This document shows positions 35,147-44,820 of a stretch of 64,000 nt of DNA, one piece after another. The stretch is from assembly GCF_030643825.1 (NCBI RefSeq), contig NZ_CP101717.1, positions 2,439,673 through 2,503,672 on the forward strand, read 5' to 3'. Origin of the DNA: Salinispirillum sp. LH 10-3-1 (GTDB lineage Bacteria; Pseudomonadota; Gammaproteobacteria; Pseudomonadales; Natronospirillaceae). Position numbers and translations under genes: made by a program. The notes beneath the pieces were generated by a model. The model was not told the DNA's origin. It saw only the letters and a list, made by a program, of their open reading frames with translations, and did no database searches. The stretch's first letter is position 1; the number at the start of each line of letters is the position of its first letter.

Positions 35147-35950
35147 CTAGAAGGTAACTACAGCGCCCAAGAAGAAGCCTGACGCATCAAACTGCAGCTG
35201 CGCTTCTTCCGGCAATGGAATCAGTTCAGCTTTAGTGCCGTCGATGTCAATGGTCCACTTACGGTAGCCTGCCTCGACACCGACCTTCGCCAGCATGTTG
35301 ATCGGCAGTGGTGCGTAGTAACGTGCCTTGAGGTTCCAATCGGTCATATTCAAACCAGTGACGGGGAAAGTACTGAGCGCACCTGACAACTGCACATCGG
35401 CCACGGGAATGGTGGTTGCAGCCGCAAAATGCAGCATCGGCACTACAAACGGAATACCTTCAAATTCGAAGGCTTGTTCTACACGCTCATTACCGCCTGA
35501 GTCCTCAGCTTCGAAACCACCCAACAACCATCGCAAATTGACCCCAACATCAAGATAGTCGACAAAGGGTATAAATTTAGGCCCAAATACCAACGCGGTA
35601 TCCAGGTGCGTCATGTCTAAAATCGCCTCACCTTCGACGTTGAAGGTTGTGCCAAAGAAATCAAAGTTACCATTGGCGTCACCACTTTCCATCCGCAGGG
35701 TCTCATACCGCACTTTGAGATCGGGTAGCACCGGCATACCCACTCGACCCTGTAAGTAGAAACCCATTTTGGCTTGCAGATCTAATTCTATTTTGTCCGG
35801 ATTGGTAGTCAGCGTTACATCATCACCAATACTGCCGTCATTCAGTGTATTGAACGCACCGCCTGCACCAAAGTCGAAATCGAAAAAAGGTAATGCCTGT
35901 GCCGATGGTACAGAGGCCGCCACTGCAGCAGCCAAAAGTAATTTTTTCAT
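35147..35950 (-). CDS. TIGR04219-like outer-membrane beta-barrel protein
   Basis: A 267-residue protein with signal peptide MKKLLLAAAVAASVPSAQA and a mature part of alternating hydrophobic beta strands ending in F (FFLGAVVTF), as in outer-membrane barrels. LPFFDFDFGAG at the mature start and the lack of globular motifs fit the TIGR04219 family; function unknown. The frame is open to 35986, but the signal peptide begins at the ATG at 35950, which has GAGGA upstream. It starts 32 bases after the purC stop. Confidence 0.75.
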   Translation of the reverse strand: MKKLLLAAAVAASVPSAQALPFFDFDFGAGGAFNTLNDGSIGDDVTLTTNPDKIELDLQAKMGFYLQGRVGMPVLPDLKVRYETLRMESGDANGNFDFFGTTFNVEGEAILDMTHLDTALVFGPKFIPFVDYLDVGVNLRWLLGGFEAEDSGGNERVEQAFEFEGIPFVVPMLHFAAATTIPVADVQLSGALSTFPVTGLNMTDWNLKARYYAPLPINMLAKVGVEAGYRKWTIDIDGTKAELIPLPEEAQLQFDASGFFLGAVVTF

Positions 35951-35982
35951 GATGTTCGTCCTCACCCGTCTGGGCTGCCTAA

Positions 35983-36696
35983 TCAATTAAAGGTTACACC
36001 GATACGACGACCCACTTCTTCGTAAGCCTCGATCACGTTTCCGAGGTCCTGCCGGAAGCGATCTTTATCCAGCTTTTCCAATGTTTTCTTATCCCACAGC
36101 CGACAACCGTCTGGCGAGAACTCGTCACCCAGTACCAGTTGCCCGTCAATGACGCCAAATTCGAGCTTATAGTCCACCAAAATCATTTCGCCATCATCAA
36201 ACAGCTTAGTCAATACATCATTAACTGCCAACGTCAGCGCTTTCATTCCGGCGATTTGCTCTTCCGTCGCCCAACCAAAGCTGATGATGTGGGCGTCGTT
36301 AATCATCGGGTCGCTCAAGGCATCGTTTTTTAAGAAGAACTCGAACACAGGCGGGTTTAGCGCCAGCCCTTCCTCTACGCCTAAGCGACGCACCAAACTA
36401 CCTGCCGCACGATTACGCACAACACACTCAACCGGTAGCATTTTCAGGTTCTTTACCAGTGCTTCATGCGGTGACAACAGCTTTACAAAGTGCGTCGGTA
36501 TCCCTGCATCAGCCAATTTTTCCATAATAAAGGCGTTAAACTGATTGTTCACCCGCCCCTTACGCGCCAGCGCTTCTTTTTTCTTACCATCAAACGCAGA
36601 GGTGTCGTCACGAAACTCCAATACCAGCAGGGCATCATCATCTGTGGTATACACCGACTTGGCTTTTCCGGCATACAGCAGTGTGTTCTTGTTCAT
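35983..36696 (-). CDS. purC: SAICAR synthase
   Basis: A 237-residue phosphoribosylaminoimidazole-succinocarboxamide synthase of purine synthesis. The start [11 protein letters not shown], then [28 protein letters not shown] and [11 protein letters not shown] are the family signatures; the length is normal for the short bacterial form. The longer frame (to 36777) would overlap the upstream hydrolase gene; the ATG at 36696 is the family start and has GAGGGG upstream. Fourth in the run dapA-bamC-MBL-purC. Confidence 0.93.
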   Translation of the reverse strand: MNKNTLLYAGKAKSVYTTDDDALLVLEFRDDTSAFDGKKKEALARKGRVNNQFNAFIMEKLADAGIPTHFVKLLSPHEALVKNLKMLPVECVVRNRAAGSLVRRLGVEEGLALNPPVFEFFLKNDALSDPMINDAHIISFGWATEEQIAGMKALTLAVNDVLTKLFDDGEMILVDYKLEFGVIDGQLVLGDEFSPDGCRLWDKKTLEKLDKDRFRQDLGNVIEAYEEVGRRIGVTFN

Positions 36697-36709
36697 CGTA
36701 GCTAGCCCC

Positions 36710-37480
36710 TCAGAGCGGTTGAATCTGGCACCAGTCGAAACCGGTGTCCTGTAGGTTAATCTGTAATTTGGCTTCATGCCCCGGTATGGCCGCCGCCAAC
36801 ACGGACTCCGCCAAGCTCAAGTCATTATTCTGTTCACTGATATGGGAGATCACAACTCGCTGAAGCCTCTGGAGATCGATTTGACTCAACAACTCGGCGC
36901 TCTGCCCATTACTCAAATGCCCTAGAGGCCCGCCTACGCGACGCTTTAGTGAGGGCGGATACGGGCCTACGGCCAGCATTTCAGGATCATGATTAGCTTC
37001 CAGAATCAGCGCATCGACGGCTTGATAAGCACTGACTACGTGCGGTGTTACATGCCCTAAGTCCGTCAATATGCCTAAACGTTGCTCACCGAAACTGAGC
37101 ACAAACTGGCAAGCTTCCCGGGCATCGTGCGGCACGGCCACCGGATGCACATGCACATCACCCAAAGCAAAAGACTGGTGTAAATCGATGACGCGCACTT
37201 GGACATCCGCTATACAGTCGAGCGCGATGGCGGTGCCCGCTGACATATAAACAGGCACTTTCAGGCGACGACTCAGGGCCATAACACCCTTGGCGTGATC
37301 ACCGTGTTCATGCGTTACTAAAATAGCGGTCAAGCGTTCGGGGGCGAAATCCAAACGCGCCATACGCAACAGGGTTTCTTTCACACTGAACCCGCAATCC
37401 ACCAACACTGCTGTGTCCGCTGCGGTAATCAGCGTCGCATTACCTTTACTACCGCTGCCCAGCGACGCGAATCGCATCAT
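36710..37480 (-). CDS. MBL-fold metallo-hydrolase (YycJ/WalJ-like)
   Basis: A 256-residue metallo-beta-lactamase-fold protein: [15 protein letters not shown] at the start, the zinc motif [10 protein letters not shown], a histidine in [10 protein letters not shown], an aspartate in GILTDLGHV and a final histidine in [10 protein letters not shown]. These features match the YycJ/WalJ nuclease-like branch. Its ATG overlaps the bamC stop by 4 bases. This gene order (bamC, MBL, purC) is also known in pseudomonads. Confidence 0.8.
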   Translation of the reverse strand: MMRFASLGSGSKGNATLITAADTAVLVDCGFSVKETLLRMARLDFAPERLTAILVTHEHGDHAKGVMALSRRLKVPVYMSAGTAIALDCIADVQVRVIDLHQSFALGDVHVHPVAVPHDAREACQFVLSFGEQRLGILTDLGHVTPHVVSAYQAVDALILEANHDPEMLAVGPYPPSLKRRVGGPLGHLSNGQSAELLSQIDLQRLQRVVISHISEQNNDLSLAESVLAAAIPGHEAKLQINLQDTGFDWCQIQPL

Positions 37481-38064
37481 TGCAGCTGCGCAAACAGCTC
37501 TTGCAACAGCTCGCGTTGCGTTGCTACAGGAAATGGCATGTCGCCTTCACGCTCCATGTGTACCTGGGTACCGTTGGAGAAAGAGTAGAAATAGATATTG
37601 ATCTGCGGCCGCGCCGGAAACAACTGATCGGTACGCCGCTGCAACCACGGGGAGCCGTCGATGGAAATGCGACTTTCGTCCAACTCAACTTGACGCACGC
37701 GCCAGCCCAGAGCGTCGATGGCGACACGCAACTGATCCGACGCAGCTACTGGCTCTATGGGCATTTCGATTAAGGGCAAGCCATTGGCGTCAGTGAAAAA
37801 GCGCAACGTATCAATGGTGCGCGTGTTGGCTGCATCCAACACCACGAGTTGACGACGCGGTGCGGACGTTTCCACTACACTGCCACTGGGTAAAGGATCA
37901 GCGATGAAATAACGCCCGGAATCTGCCGGGAGTTCAGGAAAGCTTGTCGTTCGTTCCAGTTGGCCTTCCTGCGCAGTCACCAGAGGCTGACTGCTGCAGG
38001 CTGCCAATAAAACTATGCTTAACAAACCGCTGATACGAACGATCGAACGCGTGTGGTTACTCAC
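37477..38064 (-). CDS. bamC: BamC-like lipoprotein, short form
   Basis: A 195-residue lipoprotein (signal ending LLAACSSQ) in the usual bamC place just downstream of dapA. The N-terminal part (FPELPADSGRYFIADPLPSGS) resembles the unstructured BamC segment that binds BamD, followed by one helix-grip-like domain (IDALGWRV, then INIYFYSFSNGTQVHME). BamC of E. coli is about 344 residues with two such domains, so this one lacks the second. It would join the outer-membrane protein assembly complex. Assignment relies partly on position. Confidence 0.7.
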   Translation of the reverse strand: MSNHTRSIVRISGLLSIVLLAACSSQPLVTAQEGQLERTTSFPELPADSGRYFIADPLPSGSVVETSAPRRQLVVLDAANTRTIDTLRFFTDANGLPLIEMPIEPVAASDQLRVAIDALGWRVRQVELDESRISIDGSPWLQRRTDQLFPARPQINIYFYSFSNGTQVHMEREGDMPFPVATQRELLQELFAQLQ

Positions 38065-38936
38065 AGTATGCCGGACTCCATCATCGCTTGCTTCAAGGTG
38101 TCGTGGTACTGCTTATCGAACGGCACCAGAGGCAAACGAATGCCTGGTGGAATCAACCCCATGATGTTCAGCGCCCATTTAACAGGCACTGGATTGCTTT
38201 CTAAGAACAAATTCTTGTGCAACGGCTGCAACAGGTTATCCAAGCGTTCTGCAAGCTCCAGATTGCCGCCCATGGCCGCTTCACACATATTTTGCATCGC
38301 CAAGGGCGATACATTGGCGGTCACGGAGATCAAACCGTCGCCACCCTCCAACAAGAAATCCTTGCTGGTAGCGTCGTCACCCGAGTACAGCGCAAAGTCT
38401 TGCCCGGCGAGCTTCTTGATGGCTTTCACACGCGATACGTCACCGGTGGCTTCTTTGACGCCGATGATGTTGGGGATTCGAGACAGACGTGCAATGGTTT
38501 CATTGCTCATGTCAGTAACCGTACGACTGGGTACATTGTACAAAATCACAGGAATGTCGACCGCCTCGGCGATGGCTTTGAAGTGGCGATATAAGCCTTC
38601 CTGGCTGGGCTTGTTGTAGTACGGCACGACCGACAAGCACATATCCGCACCCACCTCCGCAGCAGCACGCGTCAGTTCGATGGCCTCTACCGTGTTGTTT
38701 GCACCGGTACCGGCCACCACCGGAATACGACCGGCACAGTACTCAACGGTAAACTTAACCACAGATTTGTGTTCGGCCATACTGAGAGTAGTCGATTCAC
38801 CGGTTGTGCCCATCGACACAATCCCCTGCGTTTTATTCTCGATGTGAAAATCGAGCAATTGCTCAAGACTCTCCCAGTGAATGCTGCCATCTTCACTCAT
38901 TGGGGTCACTAGAGCGACCATACTCCCAGTAATCAT
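38061..38936 (-). CDS. dapA: 4-hydroxy-tetrahydrodipicolinate synthase
   Basis: A 291-residue aldolase-type enzyme of lysine/diaminopimelate synthesis, condensing pyruvate with aspartate semialdehyde. The GTTGES segment, the tyrosine in LYNVPSRT and the Schiff-base lysine in GVKEATGD are present. Standard length and start (MITGSMVALVTPM). Overlaps bamC by 4 bases, giving a tight operon. Confidence 0.95.
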   Translation of the reverse strand: MITGSMVALVTPMSEDGSIHWESLEQLLDFHIENKTQGIVSMGTTGESTTLSMAEHKSVVKFTVEYCAGRIPVVAGTGANNTVEAIELTRAAAEVGADMCLSVVPYYNKPSQEGLYRHFKAIAEAVDIPVILYNVPSRTVTDMSNETIARLSRIPNIIGVKEATGDVSRVKAIKKLAGQDFALYSGDDATSKDFLLEGGDGLISVTANVSPLAMQNMCEAAMGGNLELAERLDNLLQPLHKNLFLESNPVPVKWALNIMGLIPPGIRLPLVPFDKQYHDTLKQAMMESGIL

Positions 38937-39038
38937 TCAAAACTCCCGCCATTTGGCGTGCAATACTCGTGTGTAGGGCGCAATGGTAATGTTCTGAGCC
39001 CGCTATCTCAACCGTCAGACCATCACAATGCCATATTT

Positions 39039-40112
39039 TTATACCGCGTCGGGGTGCTTGGGCCACGCGTTGTAAACCGCCTTGACCAATGTGGCCAACG
39101 GAATGGCAAAGAATACGCCCCAGAAGCCCCACACACCACCAAAGAACAGCACCGCAATGATGATAAAAATGGGGTGCAAGTTGACGGCTTCAGAAAACAA
39201 CAATGGCACCAGCACATTACCATCCAGCATTTGAATGACCAGATAGACCACCACGACGGTATAGAAGTGCGGCCCTACACCAAACTGAAACAACGCAATC
39301 AGCGCTACCGGCACGGTAGCCACGGTCGCACCGATGTAAGGTATCAACACCGACAAGCCAACCATCAAGGCTAACAGAGCCGAATAGTTCAAGCCGAGCA
39401 ATTCAAAAGCGACAAAGCTGACGGAGCCCACAATGAGAATCTCAATCACCTTGCCACGAATGTAGTTGGCAATCTGCTGGTTCATTTCTGCGCCGATGTC
39501 CGTCAACAAGCGACGTCGTGTCGGCAGCAAGGTCAACCATGACTCCCACAGAGTTTTGCGGTCCTTCAGCATGAAGAAGACCATCAGCGGCACAATGATT
39601 AGATAGACCAGCAAGGTAATCAGGTTCGGTATGGTTGATAACGAAAGCCCCACCAGCCGAGGCAAGTAGTTTGCTGCCTGATTGCCTAAGGCCCCCAAAT
39701 TAAGCTGACGCACCCATTGCAGTGTTTCTTCGTCATCGAATATTTCCGGAAAGCGCGCTGGTAACTCGGCCAGTACCAACTGCATTTGGTTGAGCATCTT
39801 CGGCAACTCTCCGGTCAGGGTCATCACCTGACCCCATAAGAAAGGCACCAAAATCAGTACCACCAGAAGCAAGACACCCAAAAACAGCAGCGACAGTATT
39901 GAGGCAGCGACCACATAAGGCACCTTTAGACGCACCAGGCGGTCCATGATCGGCGCCAGCACATAAGCAACGATTAAGGCCGCAAACACGGGCGCCAAAA
40001 CACTACCAAAGAGCCATACAACCAACGTCGATGCGATCAAAACTAACGCCAAAATGACCGCTTCTTCGTCGTGAAAATAGCGGTTGTACATGCGTTCGAA
40101 CACTTTAAGCAT
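39039..40112 (-). CDS. AI-2E family transporter/PerM-type permease
   Basis: A 357-residue membrane protein of the AI-2E exporter (UPF0118) family: about eight helices, with ALIVAYVLAPIMDRLVR, the central YLIIVPLMVFFMLKDR and the terminal VLFFGGVWGFWGVFFAIPLATLVKA typical of PerM. Substrate not assignable. It overlaps by 8 bases the upstream tusA-like gene. The 102 bp between it and dapA hold nothing recognisable. Confidence 0.85.
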   Translation of the reverse strand: MLKVFERMYNRYFHDEEAVILALVLIASTLVVWLFGSVLAPVFAALIVAYVLAPIMDRLVRLKVPYVVAASILSLLFLGVLLLVVLILVPFLWGQVMTLTGELPKMLNQMQLVLAELPARFPEIFDDEETLQWVRQLNLGALGNQAANYLPRLVGLSLSTIPNLITLLVYLIIVPLMVFFMLKDRKTLWESWLTLLPTRRRLLTDIGAEMNQQIANYIRGKVIEILIVGSVSFVAFELLGLNYSALLALMVGLSVLIPYIGATVATVPVALIALFQFGVGPHFYTVVVVYLVIQMLDGNVLVPLLFSEAVNLHPIFIIIAVLFFGGVWGFWGVFFAIPLATLVKAVYNAWPKHPDAV

Positions 40113-40353
40113 TGGATGCTCCGGCTTGGATTATAAAGATGCACACAGAAGGAGCCTCCTCCTGTGCAATCAAGGTATGCGACGTAGAGGCCAAAAACCG
40201 CGGAATGTCCCGCTTCGAGCCTGGGTCAGTGGTGATGATGCGTAACCGCCCACCTACTGCTGCTTTGGCCAGCCATTGCTTCACCTTAAGCAATGGTAAA
40301 GGACATGCCAACTGACTAGCATCTATGGTGGTCTCGGTTATATTTGTGGTCAT
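40105..40353 (-). CDS. Second TusA-like sulfur carrier
   Basis: An 82-residue TusA-fold protein with the cysteine in IDASQLACPLPLLKVKQWL and the conserved DPGSKRDIPRFLAST. The CPLP form differs from CPEP in the TusA at 29033, so it may serve another sulfur path. The start at 40353 (MTTNITET) overlaps head to head with the divergent bepA start at 40352; an ATG four codons upstream is an alternative. Followed by the PerM-type gene with an 8-base overlap. Confidence 0.85.
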   Translation of the reverse strand: MTTNITETTIDASQLACPLPLLKVKQWLAKAAVGGRLRIITTDPGSKRDIPRFLASTSHTLIAQEEAPSVCIFIIQAGASNA

Positions 40354-41785
40354 GAAGTTACTCACCTTGCTGTCGCGCCCTGAATTACCCTTGGTGAGCC
40401 GTTCTCATCGCAAGGTCCTGATCGCTTGCCTAACCACAGTACTCTTGGCGGGAACTTTACGCGCAGACACCTTTGTCAGCGACCTTCCCTCGTTAGGGCA
40501 GAAAGATATACGCACCCAGACCGAGGAAGCAATATCCGGCTTGCGATACTTACGTTTTCTTAACAGAGAAAGCATCGCCACCCAGGACCCGGCCCTCACC
40601 TACTACTTGCAACAATCTACCGCCCCATTGTTACCTTTTTTTGCCACCGAACAACGTCCGTCGGAGCTGATGATTTTTGGGGTCAACAATCGAAACTTCA
40701 ACGCCTTTGCCTTGCCCGGAGGATTGATTGGGGTTCATACCGGCATGATGGACCAGATGACGGAAACGGCTGAATTGCAGGCGATTATAGCACACGAACT
40801 GGGCCACTTGGCATTGGGACATCATGCCAGACTGGCGGGGGCACGGCGCGATGCCATGGGTATGGTCATCGCCAGTTTTCTATTGATACCACTAGCTGCA
40901 CAGGTCGACGCCAGCCTCGCCGCAGGAGTGTTTTATGGCGCTCAAGGCTTAGCCATGCAACAACAATTGGCATTTTCCCGCAGCATGGAAGAAGAGGCTG
41001 ACCGTGCAGCGGTGAATGCGATGCGTTCCAGCGGCCTTCCGTTGCAAGGCATTATTGACGCCTACGAGTCGATGGCACGCTACCAGCGCTCGCAGGTCGG
41101 CACAGTCAACTCAACCTACCCAGGCACCCATCCGGACGTGGTCAGTCGCTTGGCCGACTTGCGTAATCGTATCGCCGAGATCAATGCGCCCGCACCGCAA
41201 GCCGACCTAAGCATCCCGCTGTGCTGGGTACAGACCGATTTTAGCCTTACGGTTCGTTCCACCACCAACGCTTGCACTCAATATAAAACACGTACGGAGC
41301 TAGAGCGCCAAGACCAACAAAGGTTCTGGCTCGACATGCTCGCCAACCACCCCGCCAACCCCTACTTAATCTATCGAGCCAATGAGTGGCTACGTCGCCA
41401 TGCAGCAGCCGATGTTGATCAATTACTGCGTCAGCGACTGATGGAGCAAAGTCGATTACTCACAGACAGCTGGCTGGTTGCGCTGAGTGTATTGTCGTCT
41501 GAACTGTACGACCATCCAGCTGATCGGGAACGCTGGATACGCAGCCTATACCACTCGGCGCCACCTAACGACTTGGCGGCTTGGGCTGTATTGAGCCAAG
41601 AATTTAATTTAGCCGATCGTCGTGCTCTAGCCTTTCGAGCAGAGGCACAAAGCAGTTGGATAAAAGGCGAGGTGGCAATGGCCGTGCGGCAGTTGCAGCG
41701 CGCGATTGAACTAACAGAGATCGCTTCGGAGCGCAGCGCATGGCAGCCGATACTGCGACGCTGGGAGGCGTTATTGCCGGGTTAA
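40352..41785 (+). CDS. bepA: M48 metalloprotease, BepA-like
   Basis: A 477-residue exported M48-family protease with zinc motif HELGHLALGHH and the downstream glutamate in SRSMEEEADRAAVNAM, followed by a C-terminal TPR-like helical half. This architecture matches BepA, the periplasmic quality-control protease of outer-membrane assembly. The N-terminus has a signal-like hydrophobic segment (VLIACLTTVLLAGTLRA) after an unusually long basic leader, so the true start may be further in. The start codon overlaps that of the divergent tusA-like gene. Convergent with nadA. Confidence 0.85.
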   Translation: MKLLTLLSRPELPLVSRSHRKVLIACLTTVLLAGTLRADTFVSDLPSLGQKDIRTQTEEAISGLRYLRFLNRESIATQDPALTYYLQQSTAPLLPFFATEQRPSELMIFGVNNRNFNAFALPGGLIGVHTGMMDQMTETAELQAIIAHELGHLALGHHARLAGARRDAMGMVIASFLLIPLAAQVDASLAAGVFYGAQGLAMQQQLAFSRSMEEEADRAAVNAMRSSGLPLQGIIDAYESMARYQRSQVGTVNSTYPGTHPDVVSRLADLRNRIAEINAPAPQADLSIPLCWVQTDFSLTVRSTTNACTQYKTRTELERQDQQRFWLDMLANHPANPYLIYRANEWLRRHAAADVDQLLRQRLMEQSRLLTDSWLVALSVLSSELYDHPADRERWIRSLYHSAPPNDLAAWAVLSQEFNLADRRALAFRAEAQSSWIKGEVAMAVRQLQRAIELTEIASERSAWQPILRRWEALLPG

Positions 41786-41816
41786 GGGAGGCCTATTCGA
41801 CCGGAGAACTGACGGC

Positions 41817-42875
41817 CTACAGCTTCAATCCGGCAGAAAAATCCAGCATACGCTGCAAAGGCACTAAAGCCTTCATCCGCATACCTTCATCGACATGTAC
41901 TTCTTGATCGTCTGCTAGCAGACTGGAGCGCAAGTTGTCTAGTTGATTCATTGCCATCCAGGGGCAATGTGCGCAACTGCGGCAGGTCGCGCCGGAACCG
42001 CCTGTCGGTGCCTCGATGAAGCTTTTCTGCGGACTGGCTTGCTGCATTTTGTAGAAAATGCCGCGATCGGTCGCCACAATAAACTGCTGATTGGGCAGAT
42101 TTTGCGTGGCCTTCAACAGTTGAGTTGTCGACCCTATGACATCAGCCAAGGCCAACACAGCTTCTGGACTTTCGGGGTGTACTAGCACCGCCGCTTCGGG
42201 ATACACCGCTTTCAGTTTTTGCAGCCCTTGTGCCTTGAATTCTTCATGCACCACACAGGAGCCATTCCAAAGCAACATATCAGCACCGGTTTTGGTTGCT
42301 ACATAGCGGCCCAGGTGCTGGTCTGGCGCCCATAAGATTTTTTCGCCACGCGTGGCAAGATGATTGATCACATCCACTGCGATGCTTGACGTCACCACCC
42401 AGTCCGCCTGCGCTTTAACTGCAGCAGAGGTGTTCGCATACACCACCACCGTACGCTCAGGGTGCTGCGCGCGAAACACCGCGAATTCTTCTGGCGGGCA
42501 ACCCAAGTCCAGCGAACATTCTGCCGCCAAGGTGGGCATGATAACGCGCTTTTCAGGACTGAGAATTTTGGCGGTTTCACCCATAAAGCGAACACCAGCA
42601 ACCACAATGGTCTGGGCGTCCGTGTTGGCACCAAAGCGCGCCATTTCCAGCGAGTCGCCAATAAAACCACCACTGACTTCTGCCAGCTCCTGCATCAACG
42701 GGTCTGTATAGTAGTGCGCCACCAATACGGCGTTGCGCGCCTTGAGCATTTCCGTCAACTCAGTCATCCGCTCGGTTTTTTCACCATGCGACATAACGGA
42801 TTGCGTAACGTGCTCAGGCACGCAAACGACAGGAATAGACGAAATCTTGGGGCCAACCGTGAAGGATGCACTCAT
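41817..42875 (-). CDS. nadA: Quinolinate synthase A
   Basis: A 352-residue enzyme that condenses iminoaspartate with dihydroxyacetone phosphate to quinolinate for NAD synthesis, using a [4Fe-4S] cluster. Visible are [14 protein letters not shown], the cysteine in [25 protein letters not shown] and the C-terminal [10 protein letters not shown]. Cluster-binding cysteines are in place. Length is normal. Divergent from nothing near; a 120-bp gap precedes the tRNA-Lys gene. Confidence 0.95.
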   Translation of the reverse strand: MSASFTVGPKISSIPVVCVPEHVTQSVMSHGEKTERMTELTEMLKARNAVLVAHYYTDPLMQELAEVSGGFIGDSLEMARFGANTDAQTIVVAGVRFMGETAKILSPEKRVIMPTLAAECSLDLGCPPEEFAVFRAQHPERTVVVYANTSAAVKAQADWVVTSSIAVDVINHLATRGEKILWAPDQHLGRYVATKTGADMLLWNGSCVVHEEFKAQGLQKLKAVYPEAAVLVHPESPEAVLALADVIGSTTQLLKATQNLPNQQFIVATDRGIFYKMQQASPQKSFIEAPTGGSGATCRSCAHCPWMAMNQLDNLRSSLLADDQEVHVDEGMRMKALVPLQRMLDFSAGLKL

Positions 42876-42995
42876 AAAGTGGTTCTTAACTTGGGACTAG
42901 GACAGACATCGATTGTAGCACAACTCATATGGCTATAACTTCACCGATAAGACTGTGATTTTTGTGGATAGCCAATATGAATTGACTCAGGGAAA

Positions 42996-43071
42996 TGGTG
43001 GGTCGTGCAGGATTCGAACCTGCGACCAATTGGTTAAAAGCCAACTGCTCTACCAACTGAGCTAACGACCC
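42996..43071 (-). tRNA. tRNA-Lys (TTT), copy 1
   Basis: On the minus strand: GGGTCGT acceptor pairing with ACGACCC, anticodon loop CTTTTAA (anticodon TTT), T arm GCAGGTTCGAATCCTGC, encoded CCA. Identical to the copy at 43191. Confidence 0.95.
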
Positions 43072-43084
43072 TTACGCGGTGCGC

Positions 43085-43113
43085 ATTGTGCTGTTTGGCA
43101 GCAAAAAAGTCAA
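43085..43113 (-). promoter_or_regulatory. Promoter of tRNA-Lys copy 1
   Basis: On the minus strand TTGACT (43113-43108) and CACAAT (43090-43085) are 17 bp apart, ending 14 bp before the tRNA. So the downstream copy can be transcribed independently. Confidence 0.6.
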
Positions 43114-43190
43114 GCTTATTAAGTACTTAGACTAACTCGACTTCTTTATTTACTTGAGAAACACCACTAACAGACGCTTTGCAGTTAAGG

Positions 43191-43266
43191 TGGTGGGTCG
43201 TGCAGGATTCGAACCTGCGACCAATTGGTTAAAAGCCAACTGCTCTACCAACTGAGCTAACGACCC
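43191..43266 (-). tRNA. tRNA-Lys (TTT), copy 2
   Basis: A 76-base tRNA-Lys with anticodon TTT and encoded CCA, identical in sequence to the copy at 42996, located 119 bp upstream of it and 57 bp downstream of queC. Confidence 0.95.
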
Positions 43267-43282
43267 TCAAGCAAGGCGGCAT

Positions 43283-43310
43283 ATGATAGGGATTTTTCAG
43301 TTGAGCGCAA
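43283..43310 (-). promoter_or_regulatory. Promoter of tRNA-Lys copy 2
   Basis: On the minus strand TTGCGC (43310-43305) and TATCAT (43288-43283) are 16 bp apart, about 17 bp before the tRNA. Confidence 0.5.
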
Positions 43311-43323
43311 GTCCCTAATTTAA

Positions 43324-43998
43324 TTAATTTTTTCTGTAGGGGGTTGGATCAGCCAGACCAGCCACTTCAAACCCTTGGCGACGCAAGCGACAGCTGTCAC
43401 ACACACCACACGCAACACCTTGATCATCCGCTTGGTAGCAAGACACGGTAAGGCCATAATCTACGCCTGCTCCGGTACCCGCCTGTATAATTTCGCTCTT
43501 TGTCATATGCAATAACGGCGCCTCTATCCGAATCGGATGCCCGGTAACCGTTGCCTTAGTAGCAACATTGACCAGATTCTGAAAAGCATCTACGAATTCA
43601 GGTCGGCAATCTGGATAGCCCGAATAATCCACCGCATTGATACCCAAATGAATGCTGTCTGCACCACACACCTCAGCGTAGGCTAAGGCATAGGATAAAA
43701 AAACCGTGTTACGGGCTGGAACATAGGTGTTCGGGATACCGTCTTGCTCGGTTTCGGGCACTGCCAGCGACGTATCCGTAAGCGACGAACCACCCAGTTG
43801 GCCCAGATCGATATCAACAACCCTGTGCTCAGCCAAATTTAAGGCTTTTGCCACGCGCTCTGCGGCACGCAACTCAGACGAATGACGCTGACCGTAACGA
43901 AAGCTCAAAGCGTGAACACGATCATAACGCTGCACCGCCAGTGCAGCCACAGTGGCGGAATCGAGACCGCCTGACAATAAAACGATAGCAAGGCTCAT
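43324..43998 (-). CDS. queC: 7-cyano-7-deazaguanine synthase
   Basis: A 224-residue ATP-dependent enzyme that turns CDG into preQ0 in queuosine synthesis. The PP-loop SGGLDSAT near the N-terminus and the C-terminal zinc site [20 protein letters not shown]... (four cysteines) are complete. It follows cpoB by 11 bases on the same strand, an order common in gammaproteobacteria (tol-pal-cpoB-queC). Confidence 0.93.
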   Translation of the reverse strand: MSLAIVLLSGGLDSATVAALAVQRYDRVHALSFRYGQRHSSELRAAERVAKALNLAEHRVVDIDLGQLGGSSLTDTSLAVPETEQDGIPNTYVPARNTVFLSYALAYAEVCGADSIHLGINAVDYSGYPDCRPEFVDAFQNLVNVATKATVTGHPIRIEAPLLHMTKSEIIQAGTGAGVDYGLTVSCYQADDQGVACGVCDSCRLRRQGFEVAGLADPTPYRKN

Positions 43999-44009
43999 GT
44001 TTTGATGAC

Positions 44010-44807
44010 TTATTCTTGTAAGGTAGTGAGTCGTTGACGTGCAAGGTTGGCAAGCTGTGTACCAGGTGCCATTTCAATCACTTTCTCGTAGTAATCTACT
44101 GCTTTGGACACATCTCCTACCCGCTCTTCTAGGAATCCGAGCTTGAACGTCGAATCAACACGGCGCTCTGACGCAGGAAAATCAGTCAACACTTTTTGAT
44201 AAACATTACGAGCGCTATCAAATTCGCGCAACAGAGTATAAACCTCACCGAGCCAGAAGTAGGCATTATCAACCAGTGAGCTCTCTGGATAGCGCTCCAC
44301 AAAAGCGCGCAATGACTCTATCGCTCGCTCGTACTCACGCGAACTGATTAAGTCCCGGGCAGCATTGTAGGCGTTTTGCTCAGCGTCAGTGGCACTCTGT
44401 GCCGGGCGGACCTCAGTGGCTCTGCCAGACAATGCTGCCGGCCCCGAAGCTTGAATATTGGTTAAACGTTGGTCAAGATCGATATAACGATCTCTGTTGT
44501 CTCGCTCTGCTATTTGCAGACGATAGGTTAACTCTTCAATCTGTCCGTTCATCAATTGCATCTCACGCTCCATGCGTGCAATGCGATCAAGCAACTGAGT
44601 CAAATTATCTTGCGTAGCAAACTGGCCCTGAAGGCCGGACAGGCGCTGCCGTAGCAACTCTTCAGTAATTAATTCGTCGGCCATGATGCTGCGGCCAGAC
44701 TGATTTATCAGGGTAGGACGCCCCTGTTCAATAGGGGGGGCTGCAAAAAGAAAGGAGCTGCCGACAACGGCAACTCCTCCTACAGCACTTATAAAATAGC
44801 GCTTCAT
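44010..44807 (-). CDS. cpoB: Cell division coordinator CpoB (YbgF)
   Basis: A 265-residue periplasmic protein: signal peptide ([22 protein letters not shown]), an N-terminal coiled coil (about 50-110, for example [19 protein letters not shown]) that trimerises in the family, and C-terminal TPR repeats ([35 protein letters not shown]). CpoB links PBP1B activity to the Tol-Pal system during constriction. It ends the tolQRAB-pal-cpoB set. Confidence 0.9.
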   Translation of the reverse strand: MKRYFISAVGGVAVVGSSFLFAAPPIEQGRPTLINQSGRSIMADELITEELLRQRLSGLQGQFATQDNLTQLLDRIARMEREMQLMNGQIEELTYRLQIAERDNRDRYIDLDQRLTNIQASGPAALSGRATEVRPAQSATDAEQNAYNAARDLISSREYERAIESLRAFVERYPESSLVDNAYFWLGEVYTLLREFDSARNVYQKVLTDFPASERRVDSTFKLGFLEERVGDVSKAVDYYEKVIEMAPGTQLANLARQRLTTLQE

Positions 44808-44820
44808 TAGAACCTTTTAC

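Noticed and set aside
38053-38619. 188-residue ORF antisense to dapA
   Set aside because: Covered by dapA with all catalytic residues in place; no independent support.
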